From: Loktanella atrilutea
GTDB lineage: Bacteria > Pseudomonadota > Alphaproteobacteria > Rhodobacterales > Rhodobacteraceae
NCBI RefSeq assembly: GCF_900128995.1
Contig: NZ_FQUE01000005.1
Span: 186,001-250,000 of the forward strand
Direction of reading: 5' to 3'
DNA length: 64,000 nucleotides
Shown: piece after piece, positions 24,379 to 33,099 of the stretch
Layout: the number at the start of each line of letters is the position of its first letter
Position numbering within the stretch: the first letter of the stretch is position 1
Position numbers and translations under genes: made by a program
The notes under the pieces: model-generated
What the model was told of the DNA's origin: nothing
The model's input: the letters and a program-made list of their open reading frames with translations, nothing else
The model's database searches: none

Positions 24379-27090
24379 CTAACGTGCGGCCAGCAGGCGT
24401 CCTTCCACCGGATCGCCGCGCGCCGCCACCGGCAGCGTGACGTGGAAACAGGCGCCGCCCCGCCCCGGGACATAGGCAATGTCGCCGCCAAGCCGTCCCA
24501 TGATTTCCTTGCAGATGGCAAGGCCCAGCCCGGCACCGCCCGCCCGCGACGAATCCCCCAGCCGAGAGAACTTTTCGAAGATCACCGCCCGGTCCGGGGC
24601 CGCGATGCCGCGACCGTTATCGGTGAACGTGACGGTGCAGGTGCCGTCCGTCGCCCTTGCCCCGATGGTCAGGACCGGCGACTCGGCATCGCAATACTTC
24701 GCGGCATTGGCCACGAGGTTGATGAAGACCTGCGCCAGACGGTCGAGGTCCGTGTCGAGCCACAGACCCTCGTTCCGCGGATCGCGGACGATGCGTAGGG
24801 CAGTGCCGCCCTGCCCCGCTGCCCCCAGCGCCCGGTCCAGCAGGTCGCCAAGCCGCCCGCGCTGCAGGTGCAGCGTCACCTGTCCGCTTTCCAGCACGGC
24901 AAGGTCCAGCAGATCGTCCAGCAGGCGGGTCAGGCGCTGCGCCTCGGCGTTGATGATGCCCGCCATGCGCGTCGTGTCGGTGGGGCCCACGTCGCCTTCG
25001 CGCAGGATGTCTGAAAAGGCGCGGATCGAGGTCATGGGCGTGCGCAACTCGTGACTGATCTGGCTGAGGAAGGCGTCCTTCTGCACCGACAGGGCCATCA
25101 GCTTGGCATTGGCGTCGCGCAGCGCCCGCGCGGTGCGGTCCTGTTCCGCGGACTTCGCCTCCAGCCGGCTGGAATATTCGAGGATCTGCGCCGTCTCGTC
25201 CGCCAGTGCGATCAGGTCCTCGACGGTGACGGCGGCGCCCTGCGTCACCTGCGCGATCATCGCATGCGCGGTCGCCGACCCGACGGACCCCGACAGCTCC
25301 CTCTCGAGTGCGAGGACGAAGGCGGGCGTGACGTCCGGCAGGCTGTCCGTGCGGCCCTGCCGCGCGGCGGCGCGGGCAAAGATCGCCTGCGCCTGCGCCG
25401 CGCCGAGGATGCGTTGCGACATGATCAGCAGATCCTCTGCCGTGACGGTCGAACGGGCCCAGACCGGTCCCTTGTTGCCGTAGTCGAAGACATTGACGAA
25501 CTGCGCCCCCTGCAGGCGCTCCAACGGTGTCGGAAAGGACAGCGCCGATCCGGCAAAGAACAGGCCCGTGTTGAACAGCATCGACCAGAACAGCCCGTGC
25601 AGCACCGGATCGACGCCGGTGATGCCGAACAGCGCCTCTGGCCGCAGCCACGACCAGCCGAAGGGACCCTGCGCCATGACACTGGCGGGCAGCAGCGCGT
25701 CCGCGCCGAAGCTGGGCAGGAACAGGCACCAGACCCAGACCGCGAATCCCGCGGTCAGTCCGAGGATCGCGCCGGTCCGCGTCGCCCCGCGCCAGAAGAT
25801 ACCGCCAAGCATCGCCGGCAGCACCTGCACCACGCCGGAAAACGACACGAGGCCGATCGCCGCCAGCGCCCCGCCACCGCCCGACAGGCGGAAATAGAGG
25901 TAGCCCAGCGCAAGCACCCCCGCGATCGACAGGCGCCGGGCCAGCATGACGACGCGGCGCACGTCGCCCGACATGATCGCCCCTGGACCGGACCCCGACC
26001 GCATCCACAGCGGCAGCACGATATGGTTCGACACCATGGTCGCCAGCGCGATGGTCGCCACGATCACCATCGAGGTGGCCGAGGAAAAGCCGCCAAGGAA
26101 GGACAACGTCGCGAGGCCCTCGTGCCCCTGGCTGAGCGGCAGGGTCAGCACGAAGAGGTCCGGGTTCGCGCCCGCCGGCATGATCCGCAGGCCGACGACG
26201 GCGATCGGGATGACGAAGAGGCTCATCAGCATCATGTAAAGCGGGAAGGCCCAGCTTGCGGTCTGCAGGTGCCGCTCGTCCGCATTCTCGACCACCAGCA
26301 CCTGAAACATCCGCGGCAGGCACAGGAACGCCGCCCCCGACAAAAAGATCAGCCCGGCCCAGCGGCTGCCGGACTGGGTCCAGTCGGCGATGGGAGAGGT
26401 CTCGATTTCGGCCAGCATCGCGGCGGCGCCGTCCGACAGGCCCCAGACGACGAAGATGCCGACCGCCAGCAGAGCCACCAGTTTGACCACCGCCTCGACC
26501 GCGATGGCGATGACGACGCCGTGGTGACGTTCATTGGCGTCGAGGTTGCGGGTGCCGAAGAGGACGGTGAAGAATCCCAGACCGATGGCGATCCAGATGG
26601 CGGCGCGATTCAGTTCGGCATCGCCCCAGTCGGACCCGCCGGCGCGGGCAAAGACCTGGAACGACAGGGTGACGGACTGCAGCTGCAGCGCGATATAGGG
26701 CGTGGCGGCGACGATCGCCATCAGCGTCACGATGACGCCCAGCGTCGTCGACTTGCCGAACCGGGCCGAGATCAAGTCCGCGATCGAGGTGATGCGCTGC
26801 GTCCGTCCGATCCGCACCAGCCGCCGCAGGATCCACCACCAGCCCACCATGACCAGCGTGGGGCCAAGGTAGATCGTCACGAATTCCAGCCCTGACCGTG
26901 CGGCGTAGCCGACGGCCCCGTAGAAGGTCCATGCGGTGCAGTAGATCGAGAGCGACAGGGTGTAGACGATGGGTAGGTGCAGCCAGCCGCCCTGCCCCCG
27001 CGCGGCCCGCCGCTCTGCCGCGAAGGCCACGCCGAACAGAAAGGCGACATAGCCCAGCGCCACGGCGATCAGGGCGTTGAAGGACATCAT
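24379..27090 (-). CDS. Hybrid SSS-transporter sensor histidine kinase (CbrA-like)
   Basis: 903 residues. Residues 1 to about 500 form a sodium:solute symporter-like domain with about 13 membrane segments (SLSIYCTAWTFYGAVG, GRTQRITSIADLISARFGKS, FLGGFSSATSMVIVATIA). A cytoplasmic helical linker and a kinase core follow: H-box FLSQISHELRTPMTSIRAF (His about residue 681), N-box FINLVANAAKY, and G-boxes DNGRGIAAPDRAVIFEKF and GGAGLGLAICKEIMGRLGG. The pattern is that of CbrA, which couples nutrient transport or sensing to signalling. Its start overlaps the stop of the upstream gene by 1 bp. Confidence 0.93.
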   Translation of the reverse strand: MMSFNALIAVALGYVAFLFGVAFAAERRAARGQGGWLHLPIVYTLSLSIYCTAWTFYGAVGYAARSGLEFVTIYLGPTLVMVGWWWILRRLVRIGRTQRITSIADLISARFGKSTTLGVIVTLMAIVAATPYIALQLQSVTLSFQVFARAGGSDWGDAELNRAAIWIAIGLGFFTVLFGTRNLDANERHHGVVIAIAVEAVVKLVALLAVGIFVVWGLSDGAAAMLAEIETSPIADWTQSGSRWAGLIFLSGAAFLCLPRMFQVLVVENADERHLQTASWAFPLYMMLMSLFVIPIAVVGLRIMPAGANPDLFVLTLPLSQGHEGLATLSFLGGFSSATSMVIVATIALATMVSNHIVLPLWMRSGSGPGAIMSGDVRRVVMLARRLSIAGVLALGYLYFRLSGGGGALAAIGLVSFSGVVQVLPAMLGGIFWRGATRTGAILGLTAGFAVWVWCLFLPSFGADALLPASVMAQGPFGWSWLRPEALFGITGVDPVLHGLFWSMLFNTGLFFAGSALSFPTPLERLQGAQFVNVFDYGNKGPVWARSTVTAEDLLIMSQRILGAAQAQAIFARAAARQGRTDSLPDVTPAFVLALERELSGSVGSATAHAMIAQVTQGAAVTVEDLIALADETAQILEYSSRLEAKSAEQDRTARALRDANAKLMALSVQKDAFLSQISHELRTPMTSIRAFSDILREGDVGPTDTTRMAGIINAEAQRLTRLLDDLLDLAVLESGQVTLHLQRGRLGDLLDRALGAAGQGGTALRIVRDPRNEGLWLDTDLDRLAQVFINLVANAAKYCDAESPVLTIGARATDGTCTVTFTDNGRGIAAPDRAVIFEKFSRLGDSSRAGGAGLGLAICKEIMGRLGGDIAYVPGRGGACFHVTLPVAARGDPVEGRLLAAR

Positions 27091-27431
27091 CAGCCGATGT
27101 CCGCATCCGGGCCGTTATCCGTCGCCGCGTCGACGCGGATGCGCCGCGACACGATGGCGGCCAGCACGATCAGCAGGGCCCAGCCGGCGAAGACGAAGAC
27201 CACGGCGGCCGCCATGCCGCCGGTCTGGCCAGCGGTGCGGGTCCACATCAGGGGGATCAGCCAGATCACCGCGCCACAGACCGGCAACATGCGCGCCACG
27301 TCGCGCAGGCGGCGCTGGCGATAGCTGTCGCGCGCCAGAAACAGCCCCGGGCGCCCCGGCCGCGCCGGCGCGTCCCCGCGCGGGGGGTCGCCCGCCGGGG
27401 TGGCCGCGCGCCGGGGATCGCGGTCAGGCAT
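27090..27431 (-). CDS. Small membrane protein in kinase operon
   Basis: 113 residues. A Pro/Arg-rich N-terminus is followed by LARDSYRQRRLRDVARMLPVCGAVIWLIPLMW, a second membrane segment GGMAAAVVFVFAGWALLIVLAAIV and a short tail. No known family is assigned here. I recall similar proteins preceding SSS-type kinases in relatives, where they may be a small subunit like those of solute symporters; that is inference. It overlaps the receiver gene by 8 bp and the kinase gene by 1 bp, so it is surely cotranscribed. Confidence 0.75.
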   Translation of the reverse strand: MPDRDPRRAATPAGDPPRGDAPARPGRPGLFLARDSYRQRRLRDVARMLPVCGAVIWLIPLMWTRTAGQTGGMAAAVVFVFAGWALLIVLAAIVSRRIRVDAATDNGPDADIG

Positions 27432-27807
27432 CGCGCGGCGCCTCGGCCAGCAGGCGCCGGACCTCGGCGCAGATCGCGGCGTTCGAGAAGGGTTTCGTCA
27501 TGAAGACATCGACTCCGAGGTCCTGCGCCAGCGCCCGGTCGCGCGCCTGCCCCCGCGCGGTCAGCATCATCACCGGCAGGGTGGCGGTCTGCGGATCGGC
27601 GCGCAGGTCGCGCAGGATGTCGAAACCGGATCGCCCGGGCAGCATCACGTCAAGGATGATCATGTCGGGACGCTGGGCGCGCACCTTGGCCATGGCCGTC
27701 TCGCCCACCTCGTGGGTGTGCACGGTAAAGCCGTCTCTGGTCAGGATGAAGCTGATGGCCTCTATGATGTTCGGTTCGTCCTCGATCAGCAGGACGCGTC
27801 TTGCCAT
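27424..27807 (-). CDS. Single-domain response regulator (CheY-like receiver)
   Basis: 127 residues, receiver domain only. The phosphorylation machinery is complete: acidic pair Glu9-Asp10, phospho-acceptor Asp53 (MIILDVMLPG), Thr83 (MMLTARG) and Lys105 (MTKPFS). There is no DNA-binding output domain. As first gene of the operon with the SSS kinase and a FliM-like protein, it is the likely phosphate carrier between them. A GGAGGAGGGG stretch serves as ribosome site. Confidence 0.92.
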   Translation of the reverse strand: MARRVLLIEDEPNIIEAISFILTRDGFTVHTHEVGETAMAKVRAQRPDMIILDVMLPGRSGFDILRDLRADPQTATLPVMMLTARGQARDRALAQDLGVDVFMTKPFSNAAICAEVRRLLAEAPRDA

Positions 27808-27832
27808 GGGTCAGTCCCCTCCTCCGGGCCGC

Positions 27833-27856
27833 GCCACCCCCTCTCTCCGGGGTGGC
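27833..27856 (-). terminator. Hairpin between the ScfR-type regulator and the receiver gene
   Basis: A perfect 8-bp stem (GCCACCCC with GGGGTGGC) and an 8-nt loop, no T tract. It lies after the XRE gene and upstream of the ribosome site of the receiver operon. It could be a weak terminator for the former or a leader hairpin of the latter. Confidence 0.4.
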
Positions 27857-27889
27857 ACGGGCAGACTATCGCGGCAGAACCGCAGGCTG

Positions 27890-29170
27890 TCAAAGCTCCT
27901 GACGGATCGCGGGTTCCCGGCGTGCCGGGCAATCCGGACGCGGACAGATCGCACAGCCCGGCCCGGCGGGCACCGGGTCTGCAGCATCGGGCGGCACCGT
28001 GGCGGGATTCATGGGGCGCACCAGCATCAGCGCCGCGATCAGGGGCGGCAGGTGCGGCCCACCGGGATGCGGCGCAGCTTCGGCAACCGCGTGGCAAATC
28101 AACCGCACCTGTGGCGGGCCCGGCAGTGCGACCTGCGCCACCACCGGCCGTCCGGGCTGGCCCAGCGCGGTGAAAAGGGGCCAGAACGGGCAGAGCCTGT
28201 CCTGCGCCACTGCAAAGCCCGGCACCGTCTTCATCAGTCGCACCACTCCGGCGGCATCGCAGTCCAGCAACCCCAGCGGCGGTGCGTCGGGCAGGGTCGC
28301 CAGACGCCGCATCACCTGCGGCAGGGGCCGCCCGAGTTCTGCCGCCAGCCGCAGGGGGTCGAAGTCCAGCCGCCGGGCCGCGGGTCCGATCAGGTCGAGC
28401 GGCAGGGCGGCGGCATCGGCGGCATAGCGGGCGTCGAAGTCGTGCAGAAGCGCCGCCGCCGCGGGGCTGACGTCGGACGCGTCCTCTGGTGCGCCGCCCG
28501 ACTCGAGCCAGGGGCGGTGAAATCCGGTCTGGTCCAGAACGCGCTCCACCTCCGCCCGGGGCGACACGACCGGCACGGGACCGGCACCGCCGCCCGGACC
28601 GTCGAAGCAAGCGACGAGGGCGGCCGTCATGCGGGCCAGCCGATCCGCGTCCTCGCCGATGTTGCGGTGAAACCGCGCCTGCCAGTCGGTGTCGAGCGGC
28701 GTCTCTCCGGTCAGGATCGCGGCGGAGGACTGGATGGCCGTGACCGCGGTGATGACGCCGTGCAGCGCCGTCGCCAGTGCAGGGTCGTGTGCCAGCCGGT
28801 CTGACAGCGCCTGCACCTTCCGGTCCAAAGCCACAACCTCCCGCGCCTGCGCGGCGATGAGGCGCGACCAGCCGGGATAGCGCATCGCCAGATCTTCGGC
28901 CTGCTCGACCTCGACCACGCGATCCGCAAGCGCCGCCGCCGCGCCGCGCATCTGCCGGATCAGGGCCGCATCGGCGCCATCCGACAGCATCTGCGGATCG
29001 AGCGCCAGATGATCAGCGATCTGCGCCACCAGCTTGCCGGCAACCCGCCGGCGGTCGTGTTCGATCAGGTTCAGATAGCTTGGCGAGATGCCGACCGCCT
29101 GCGCCAGATCGCGCTGCGACATGCCCGCATCCAGCCGTCGCGCCCGGATCCGGGCTCCCGTCGCATTCAT
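27890..29170 (-). CDS. XRE-family regulator with ScfR-type (DUF2083) C-terminal domain
   Basis: 426 residues from the ATG at 29168-29170 (MNATGARIRARRLDAGMSQ). An XRE helix-turn-helix occupies residues 5-60 (MSQRDLAQAVGISPSYLNLIEHDRR). The C-terminal half has LCPFWPLFTALGQPGRPV and a terminal GCAICPRPDCPARREPAI, the Cys-rich signature of short-chain fatty-acyl-type regulators. The ImmA/IrrE HExxH peptidase-like domain often found between them is not visible. Its place is taken by a helical stretch resembling a histidine-kinase dimerisation hairpin (LHGVITAVTAIQSSAAIL with FHRNIGEDADRLARM). It is divergent from a HAAT-type ABC transporter that it may control. Confidence 0.85.
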   Translation of the reverse strand: MNATGARIRARRLDAGMSQRDLAQAVGISPSYLNLIEHDRRRVAGKLVAQIADHLALDPQMLSDGADAALIRQMRGAAAALADRVVEVEQAEDLAMRYPGWSRLIAAQAREVVALDRKVQALSDRLAHDPALATALHGVITAVTAIQSSAAILTGETPLDTDWQARFHRNIGEDADRLARMTAALVACFDGPGGGAGPVPVVSPRAEVERVLDQTGFHRPWLESGGAPEDASDVSPAAAALLHDFDARYAADAAALPLDLIGPAARRLDFDPLRLAAELGRPLPQVMRRLATLPDAPPLGLLDCDAAGVVRLMKTVPGFAVAQDRLCPFWPLFTALGQPGRPVVAQVALPGPPQVRLICHAVAEAAPHPGGPHLPPLIAALMLVRPMNPATVPPDAADPVPAGPGCAICPRPDCPARREPAIRQEL

Positions 29171-29202
29171 CCGCCCACCTCTCCCATCGTGCAACGCATC
29201 CG

Positions 29203-29244
29203 GTTTACAAAACCCGCCCCGCTTCTGTCCATTTGTTTACAAAA
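29203..29244. promoter_or_regulatory. Two GTTTACAAAA direct repeats, candidate regulator sites
   Basis: GTTTACAAAA occurs at 29203-29212 and again at 29235-29244, 32 bp apart (about three helical turns). Both lie between the divergent XRE/ScfR-type gene and the ABC transporter operon. TTTGTAAA/TTTACAAA resembles the TTTGCAAA site of RamB, a regulator with related architecture. Binding is inferred. Confidence 0.5.
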
Positions 29245-29370
29245 ACGGCGACCGTCTGGAAAGGGGTCTTTGCGATCGGCCTCGCGATCCGCATGCTGGC
29301 GCCAGCGCTGTCAAGTGCAGGTCTACGGGCGGGAGGGTCCGGCGACCGTGAAACATGAGGGAGGATACCC

Positions 29371-30729
29371 ATGAAGAGATCACATTTCTCACGCCGCGGC
29401 GTGCTGAAGACCGGGGCCGTGGCCGGCGCCGGACTGATGCTGCCGACCTACCTGCGCGCGCAGGACTCCGGATTCACCAACGCGCCGACCGGTGACACCG
29501 TCACCTTCGGCTTCAACGTGCCGCAGACGGGCCCCTACGCCGAGGAAGGCCTCGACGAACTGCGCGCGCAAGAGCTGGCCGTGCAGCACCTGAACGGCGA
29601 AGGCGACGGCGGCATGCTGTCCACCTTCTCGTCCAAGACGCTCGACGGCACCGGCGTGCTGGGCAAGAAGGTGAATTTCGTCACCGGCGACACGCAGACG
29701 AAGTCCGACGTCGGCCGCGCCTCCGCGCAGTCGATGATCCAGAAGGACGGCTGCATCATGATCAACGGCGGCTCGTCCTCGGGCGTCGCCGTCGCCGTGC
29801 AGGGCCTCTGCCAGGAGGCGGGCGTGATCTTCATGGCGGGCCTCACCCACTCCAACGACACGACCGGCAAGGACCGCAAGGCCAATGGCTTCCGCCATTT
29901 CTTTAACGCCTACATGTCCGCCGCGGCGATGACGCCGGTGCTGGAAAAGGCCTATGGCAACGACCGTCAGGCCTATCACCTGACCGCCGACTACACCTGG
30001 GGCTGGACGCAGCAGGAATCCATGGCCGCCGCGACAGAGGCCGTGGGCTGGAGCACCGTGCAGAACGTGCTGACGCCCGTGGGCGCCGGCGACTTCTCGT
30101 CCTACATCGCACCGGTGCTGAACTCCGGCGCCGATATCCTCGTGCTGAACCATTACGGCGGGGACATGGTGAACTCTTTGACGCAGGCCGTGCAGTTCGG
30201 CCTGAAGGGCAAGCAGGTCAACGGCAAGGACTTCCAGATCGTCGTGCCGCTCTACTCCGAGCTGATGGCCAAGGGCGCCGGGTCCAACATCGAGGGCGTC
30301 TACGGCTCGATGAACTGGAACTGGCAACTGGAAGACGAAGGCACCAAGGCCTTCGTGAAATCCTTCGGTGAAAAGTACGGCTTCCCGCCGTCGAACGCCG
30401 CCCACACCTGCTATGTGCAGACGCTGCTCTATGCGGATGCGGTGACGCGCGCCGGGTCGTTCAACCCCTGCGCCGTGGCCGAGGCACTGGAAGACTTCGA
30501 GTTCGACGGCATGGGCAACGGCCCGACGCTCTATCGCGGCGCGGATCACCAGTGCTTCAAGGACGTTCTGGTCATGGAAGGCACCGCCAGCGCATCCGGC
30601 AATGCCAACATGGTCGGCTACGACACGCTGAAGATCATCGAGCAGACCCCGCGGGCACAGGTCGAGTACCCCGAGGATCACCCGATGTTCGCCGGCGGCA
30701 GCCTGGGCGAGTGCAACCCGGGCGCGTAA
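29371..30729 (+). CDS. HAAT-type ABC transporter substrate-binding protein
   Basis: 452 residues. A twin-arginine-like signal (MKRSHFSRRGVLKTGAVAGAGLML) is followed by a Leu/Ile/Val-binding-type periplasmic protein: VTFGFNVPQTGPYAEEGLDELRAQELAVQHLN, INGGSSSGVAVAVQGLCQEAGV, YHLTADYTWGWTQQESM and GADILVLNHYGGDMVNSL. First gene of a five-gene operon with two permeases and two ATPases. The substrate could be a branched-chain amino acid, an amide or a short-chain acid; the adjacent ScfR-type regulator hints at an acyl compound. Confidence 0.9.
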   Translation: MKRSHFSRRGVLKTGAVAGAGLMLPTYLRAQDSGFTNAPTGDTVTFGFNVPQTGPYAEEGLDELRAQELAVQHLNGEGDGGMLSTFSSKTLDGTGVLGKKVNFVTGDTQTKSDVGRASAQSMIQKDGCIMINGGSSSGVAVAVQGLCQEAGVIFMAGLTHSNDTTGKDRKANGFRHFFNAYMSAAAMTPVLEKAYGNDRQAYHLTADYTWGWTQQESMAAATEAVGWSTVQNVLTPVGAGDFSSYIAPVLNSGADILVLNHYGGDMVNSLTQAVQFGLKGKQVNGKDFQIVVPLYSELMAKGAGSNIEGVYGSMNWNWQLEDEGTKAFVKSFGEKYGFPPSNAAHTCYVQTLLYADAVTRAGSFNPCAVAEALEDFEFDGMGNGPTLYRGADHQCFKDVLVMEGTASASGNANMVGYDTLKIIEQTPRAQVEYPEDHPMFAGGSLGECNPGA

Positions 30730-30743
30730 CGCACCCCGATCGC

Positions 30744-30768
30744 GGGGCAGGCGCACGCCGCCTGCCCC
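30744..30768 (+). other. Intra-operon hairpin after the binding-protein gene
   Basis: A perfect 10-bp stem (GGGGCAGGCG with CGCCTGCCCC) and a 5-nt loop, 15 bp after the stop, without a T tract. Such hairpins after binding-protein genes usually protect the upstream mRNA or partly attenuate, giving more binding protein than membrane components. Confidence 0.6.
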
Positions 30769-30849
30769 ATCCCGACGGATCGTCTTCACACGTCGTCGCC
30801 ATTTTCCACAGCCCGTGAACGCACGCCCGAACCCCCGAGGAGCGGACCG

Positions 30850-31881
30850 ATGGACGCTATCATTCTTCAAATTCTGAACGGTCTGGACAAGGGATCGGCC
30901 TATGCGCTGATCGCCCTCGGCCTGACCCTGATCTTCGGCACGCTGGGCGTCGTGAACTTCGCCCACGGTGCGCTGTTCATGATCGGCGCCTTCTGCGCCG
31001 TCACGATGCAGCGCCTGCTGACGCTCAGCCATACGGTCATCGACCCGTCACAGACCGACTTCCTCGGCAATCCGCTGCAGACCAAGGTGCCATACCTCGC
31101 CTCCGTCTTCGGGACCGAGGGTGCGCAGGCGCTGATCACATGGTCGGTGCCCCTGTCGATCATCCTTGTGATTCCGGTCATGCTCTTCGTCGGCTGGGCG
31201 ATGGAGCGGGGGCTGATCAAGCACTTCTACAAGCGTCCCCATGCCGACCAGATCCTCGTGACCTTCGGCCTCGCTATCGTCCTGCAAGAGATCATCCGCG
31301 CGATCTACGGTGCCAACCCGATCCAGTCGCCCGCGCCGCCGATGTTCTCGGGCTCCATCGACATCGGGGAGTATCTGGGCTTTCAGGCCAACGCGATCGT
31401 CTATCCGATCTGGCGGCTGGTCTATTTCGCCTTTTCCGCCGTCATCATCGCCGCGGTCTTCGCCTTCCTGCAGTTCACCACCTTCGGCATGGTCGTGCGC
31501 GCCGGCATGGCGGACCGTGAAACCGTCGGCATGCTGGGCATCGACATCGACAAGCGCTTCACCCTGATGTTCGGCCTCGCCGCCGCCGTGGCGGGCCTTG
31601 CGGGGGCGATGTATGCCCCCATCGTGTCGCCCAACTACCACATGGGCATGGATTTTCTGGTGCTGAGCTTCGTCGTCGTCGTCGTCGGCGGCATGGGTTC
31701 GCTGCCGGGCGCCGTCTTTGCCGGTTTCCTTCTGGGGATCCTGCAGGGCTTTGCCTCCATGAACGAGGTCAAGGCGGTCCTGCCGGGCATCGACCAGATC
31801 GTCATCTATCTGGTGGCCATCATCATTCTGCTGACACGTCCCCGGGGCCTGATGGGCCGCGCCGGCGTGATGGAGGACTAA
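30850..31881 (+). CDS. HAAT-type ABC transporter permease (LivH-like)
   Basis: 343 residues with about eight membrane segments. The N-terminus MDAIILQILNGLDKGSAYALIALGLTLIFGTLGVVNFAHGALFM is the LivH signature. The coupling region is MVVRAGMADRETVGMLGIDIDKRFTLMFGLAAAVAGLAGAM. It is somewhat longer than E. coli LivH because of an inserted loop between the first segments (about residues 60-90). It pairs with the next gene to form the membrane channel. Confidence 0.93.
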   Translation: MDAIILQILNGLDKGSAYALIALGLTLIFGTLGVVNFAHGALFMIGAFCAVTMQRLLTLSHTVIDPSQTDFLGNPLQTKVPYLASVFGTEGAQALITWSVPLSIILVIPVMLFVGWAMERGLIKHFYKRPHADQILVTFGLAIVLQEIIRAIYGANPIQSPAPPMFSGSIDIGEYLGFQANAIVYPIWRLVYFAFSAVIIAAVFAFLQFTTFGMVVRAGMADRETVGMLGIDIDKRFTLMFGLAAAVAGLAGAMYAPIVSPNYHMGMDFLVLSFVVVVVGGMGSLPGAVFAGFLLGILQGFASMNEVKAVLPGIDQIVIYLVAIIILLTRPRGLMGRAGVMED

Positions 31882-31884
31882 ACC

Positions 31885-33087
31885 ATGCTGGGTCTGACGC
31901 AAAAGGACTTTCTGCTGCTGCTCGTCGTCGTCGTCCTGACGCTGCTGGCGCCGATCATCCTGAACCCCTTCCCCGTGAACTCGTCACTCGGGCAGTCGTT
32001 CAACGCGGGCTATCCCGCGCTGATGCAGCGCTTCGCGATCTTCGGCATCCTCGTGATCGGCTTCAACATCCTCTTCGGGCTGACCGGCTACCTGTCCTTC
32101 GGCCACGCCGCCTTCCTCGGCGTCGGCTCCTACGCCGCGGTCTGGATGTTCAAGCTGCTGTCGTTCAACATCATCCCCGCCATCGTGCTGAGCGTCATCG
32201 TCGCGGGCCTGTTCTCGATCGTGATCGGCTACGTCAGCCTGCGGCGCTCTGGCATCTACTTCTCGATCCTGACGCTGGCCTTCGCGCAGATGTCCTATGC
32301 ACTGGCCTATTCCGTCCTGACGCCCCTGACGAACGGAGAGACGGGCCTTCAGGTCTATCCGTCCGACCCGCAATACCTCGCGGCAGAGGGCGCACCCTCT
32401 GCCCCGCATGTCTTCGGCCTGCCCATGGCGGAATCGACGACGGTCTATTTCGGCGACTGGCAGTTCACCTTCGAGATCGGCTACTACCTCTGTGCGCTGA
32501 TGCTGATCCTCGCCTTCTACCTGTCGATCCGCATCTTCCGCTCGCCCTTCGGGATGATGCTGCGGGCGATCAAGTCGAACCAGACCCGGATGAATTATAC
32601 CGGCCTGAACACCAAACCCTACATGCTCTGGGCCTTCATAATCTCCGGCATGTACGCCGGCCTCGCCGGCGGCCTGCTGGCCGCGATGGACCCGCTGACC
32701 GGGGCGGAACGGATGTACTGGACCGCGTCCGGCGAAATCGTCGTCATGGCGATCCTCGGTGGCGTCGGCACCCTGATCGGACCGGTCGTGGGATCGGGCG
32801 TCATCAAGTATCTGGAAAACATCGTCTCCAAGATCAACGACAACGTCCTGCACGGGGCCTTCAACGCGCTGCCCGACGGGCTGGAGAACGTCATCATCAA
32901 GATCATCCACCCTTTCGTCGGCGAAGGCTGGCAGCTGACGCTGGGCCTGCTGTTCATGGTCGTCGTGATCTTCCTGCCCGGCGGTCTGGTGCAGGGCGGT
33001 CAGCGGCTGGGTGCCTTGTTCAGCCGCCGGTCGCGCAACGCCACCGCGGCCGACCGCGATGCCGCCCGCCAGAAGCCTGCGGAATAA
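31885..33087 (+). CDS. HAAT-type ABC transporter permease (LivM-like)
   Basis: 400 residues, about ten membrane segments. Family motifs are [69 protein letters not shown] and [20 protein letters not shown]. An extra loop of about 60 residues follows the fourth segment. The ATG is 3 bp after the previous stop. The C-terminal tail is basic and cytoplasmic. Confidence 0.93.
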   Translation: MLGLTQKDFLLLLVVVVLTLLAPIILNPFPVNSSLGQSFNAGYPALMQRFAIFGILVIGFNILFGLTGYLSFGHAAFLGVGSYAAVWMFKLLSFNIIPAIVLSVIVAGLFSIVIGYVSLRRSGIYFSILTLAFAQMSYALAYSVLTPLTNGETGLQVYPSDPQYLAAEGAPSAPHVFGLPMAESTTVYFGDWQFTFEIGYYLCALMLILAFYLSIRIFRSPFGMMLRAIKSNQTRMNYTGLNTKPYMLWAFIISGMYAGLAGGLLAAMDPLTGAERMYWTASGEIVVMAILGGVGTLIGPVVGSGVIKYLENIVSKINDNVLHGAFNALPDGLENVIIKIIHPFVGEGWQLTLGLLFMVVVIFLPGGLVQGGQRLGALFSRRSRNATAADRDAARQKPAE

Positions 33088-33099
33088 GGAGAGAACGCC

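Noticed and set aside
25051-26895. A 614-codon plus-strand frame opposite the SSS kinase
   Set aside because: Antisense shadow, extremely rich in Arg/Gln/His/Asp, no recognisable domain.
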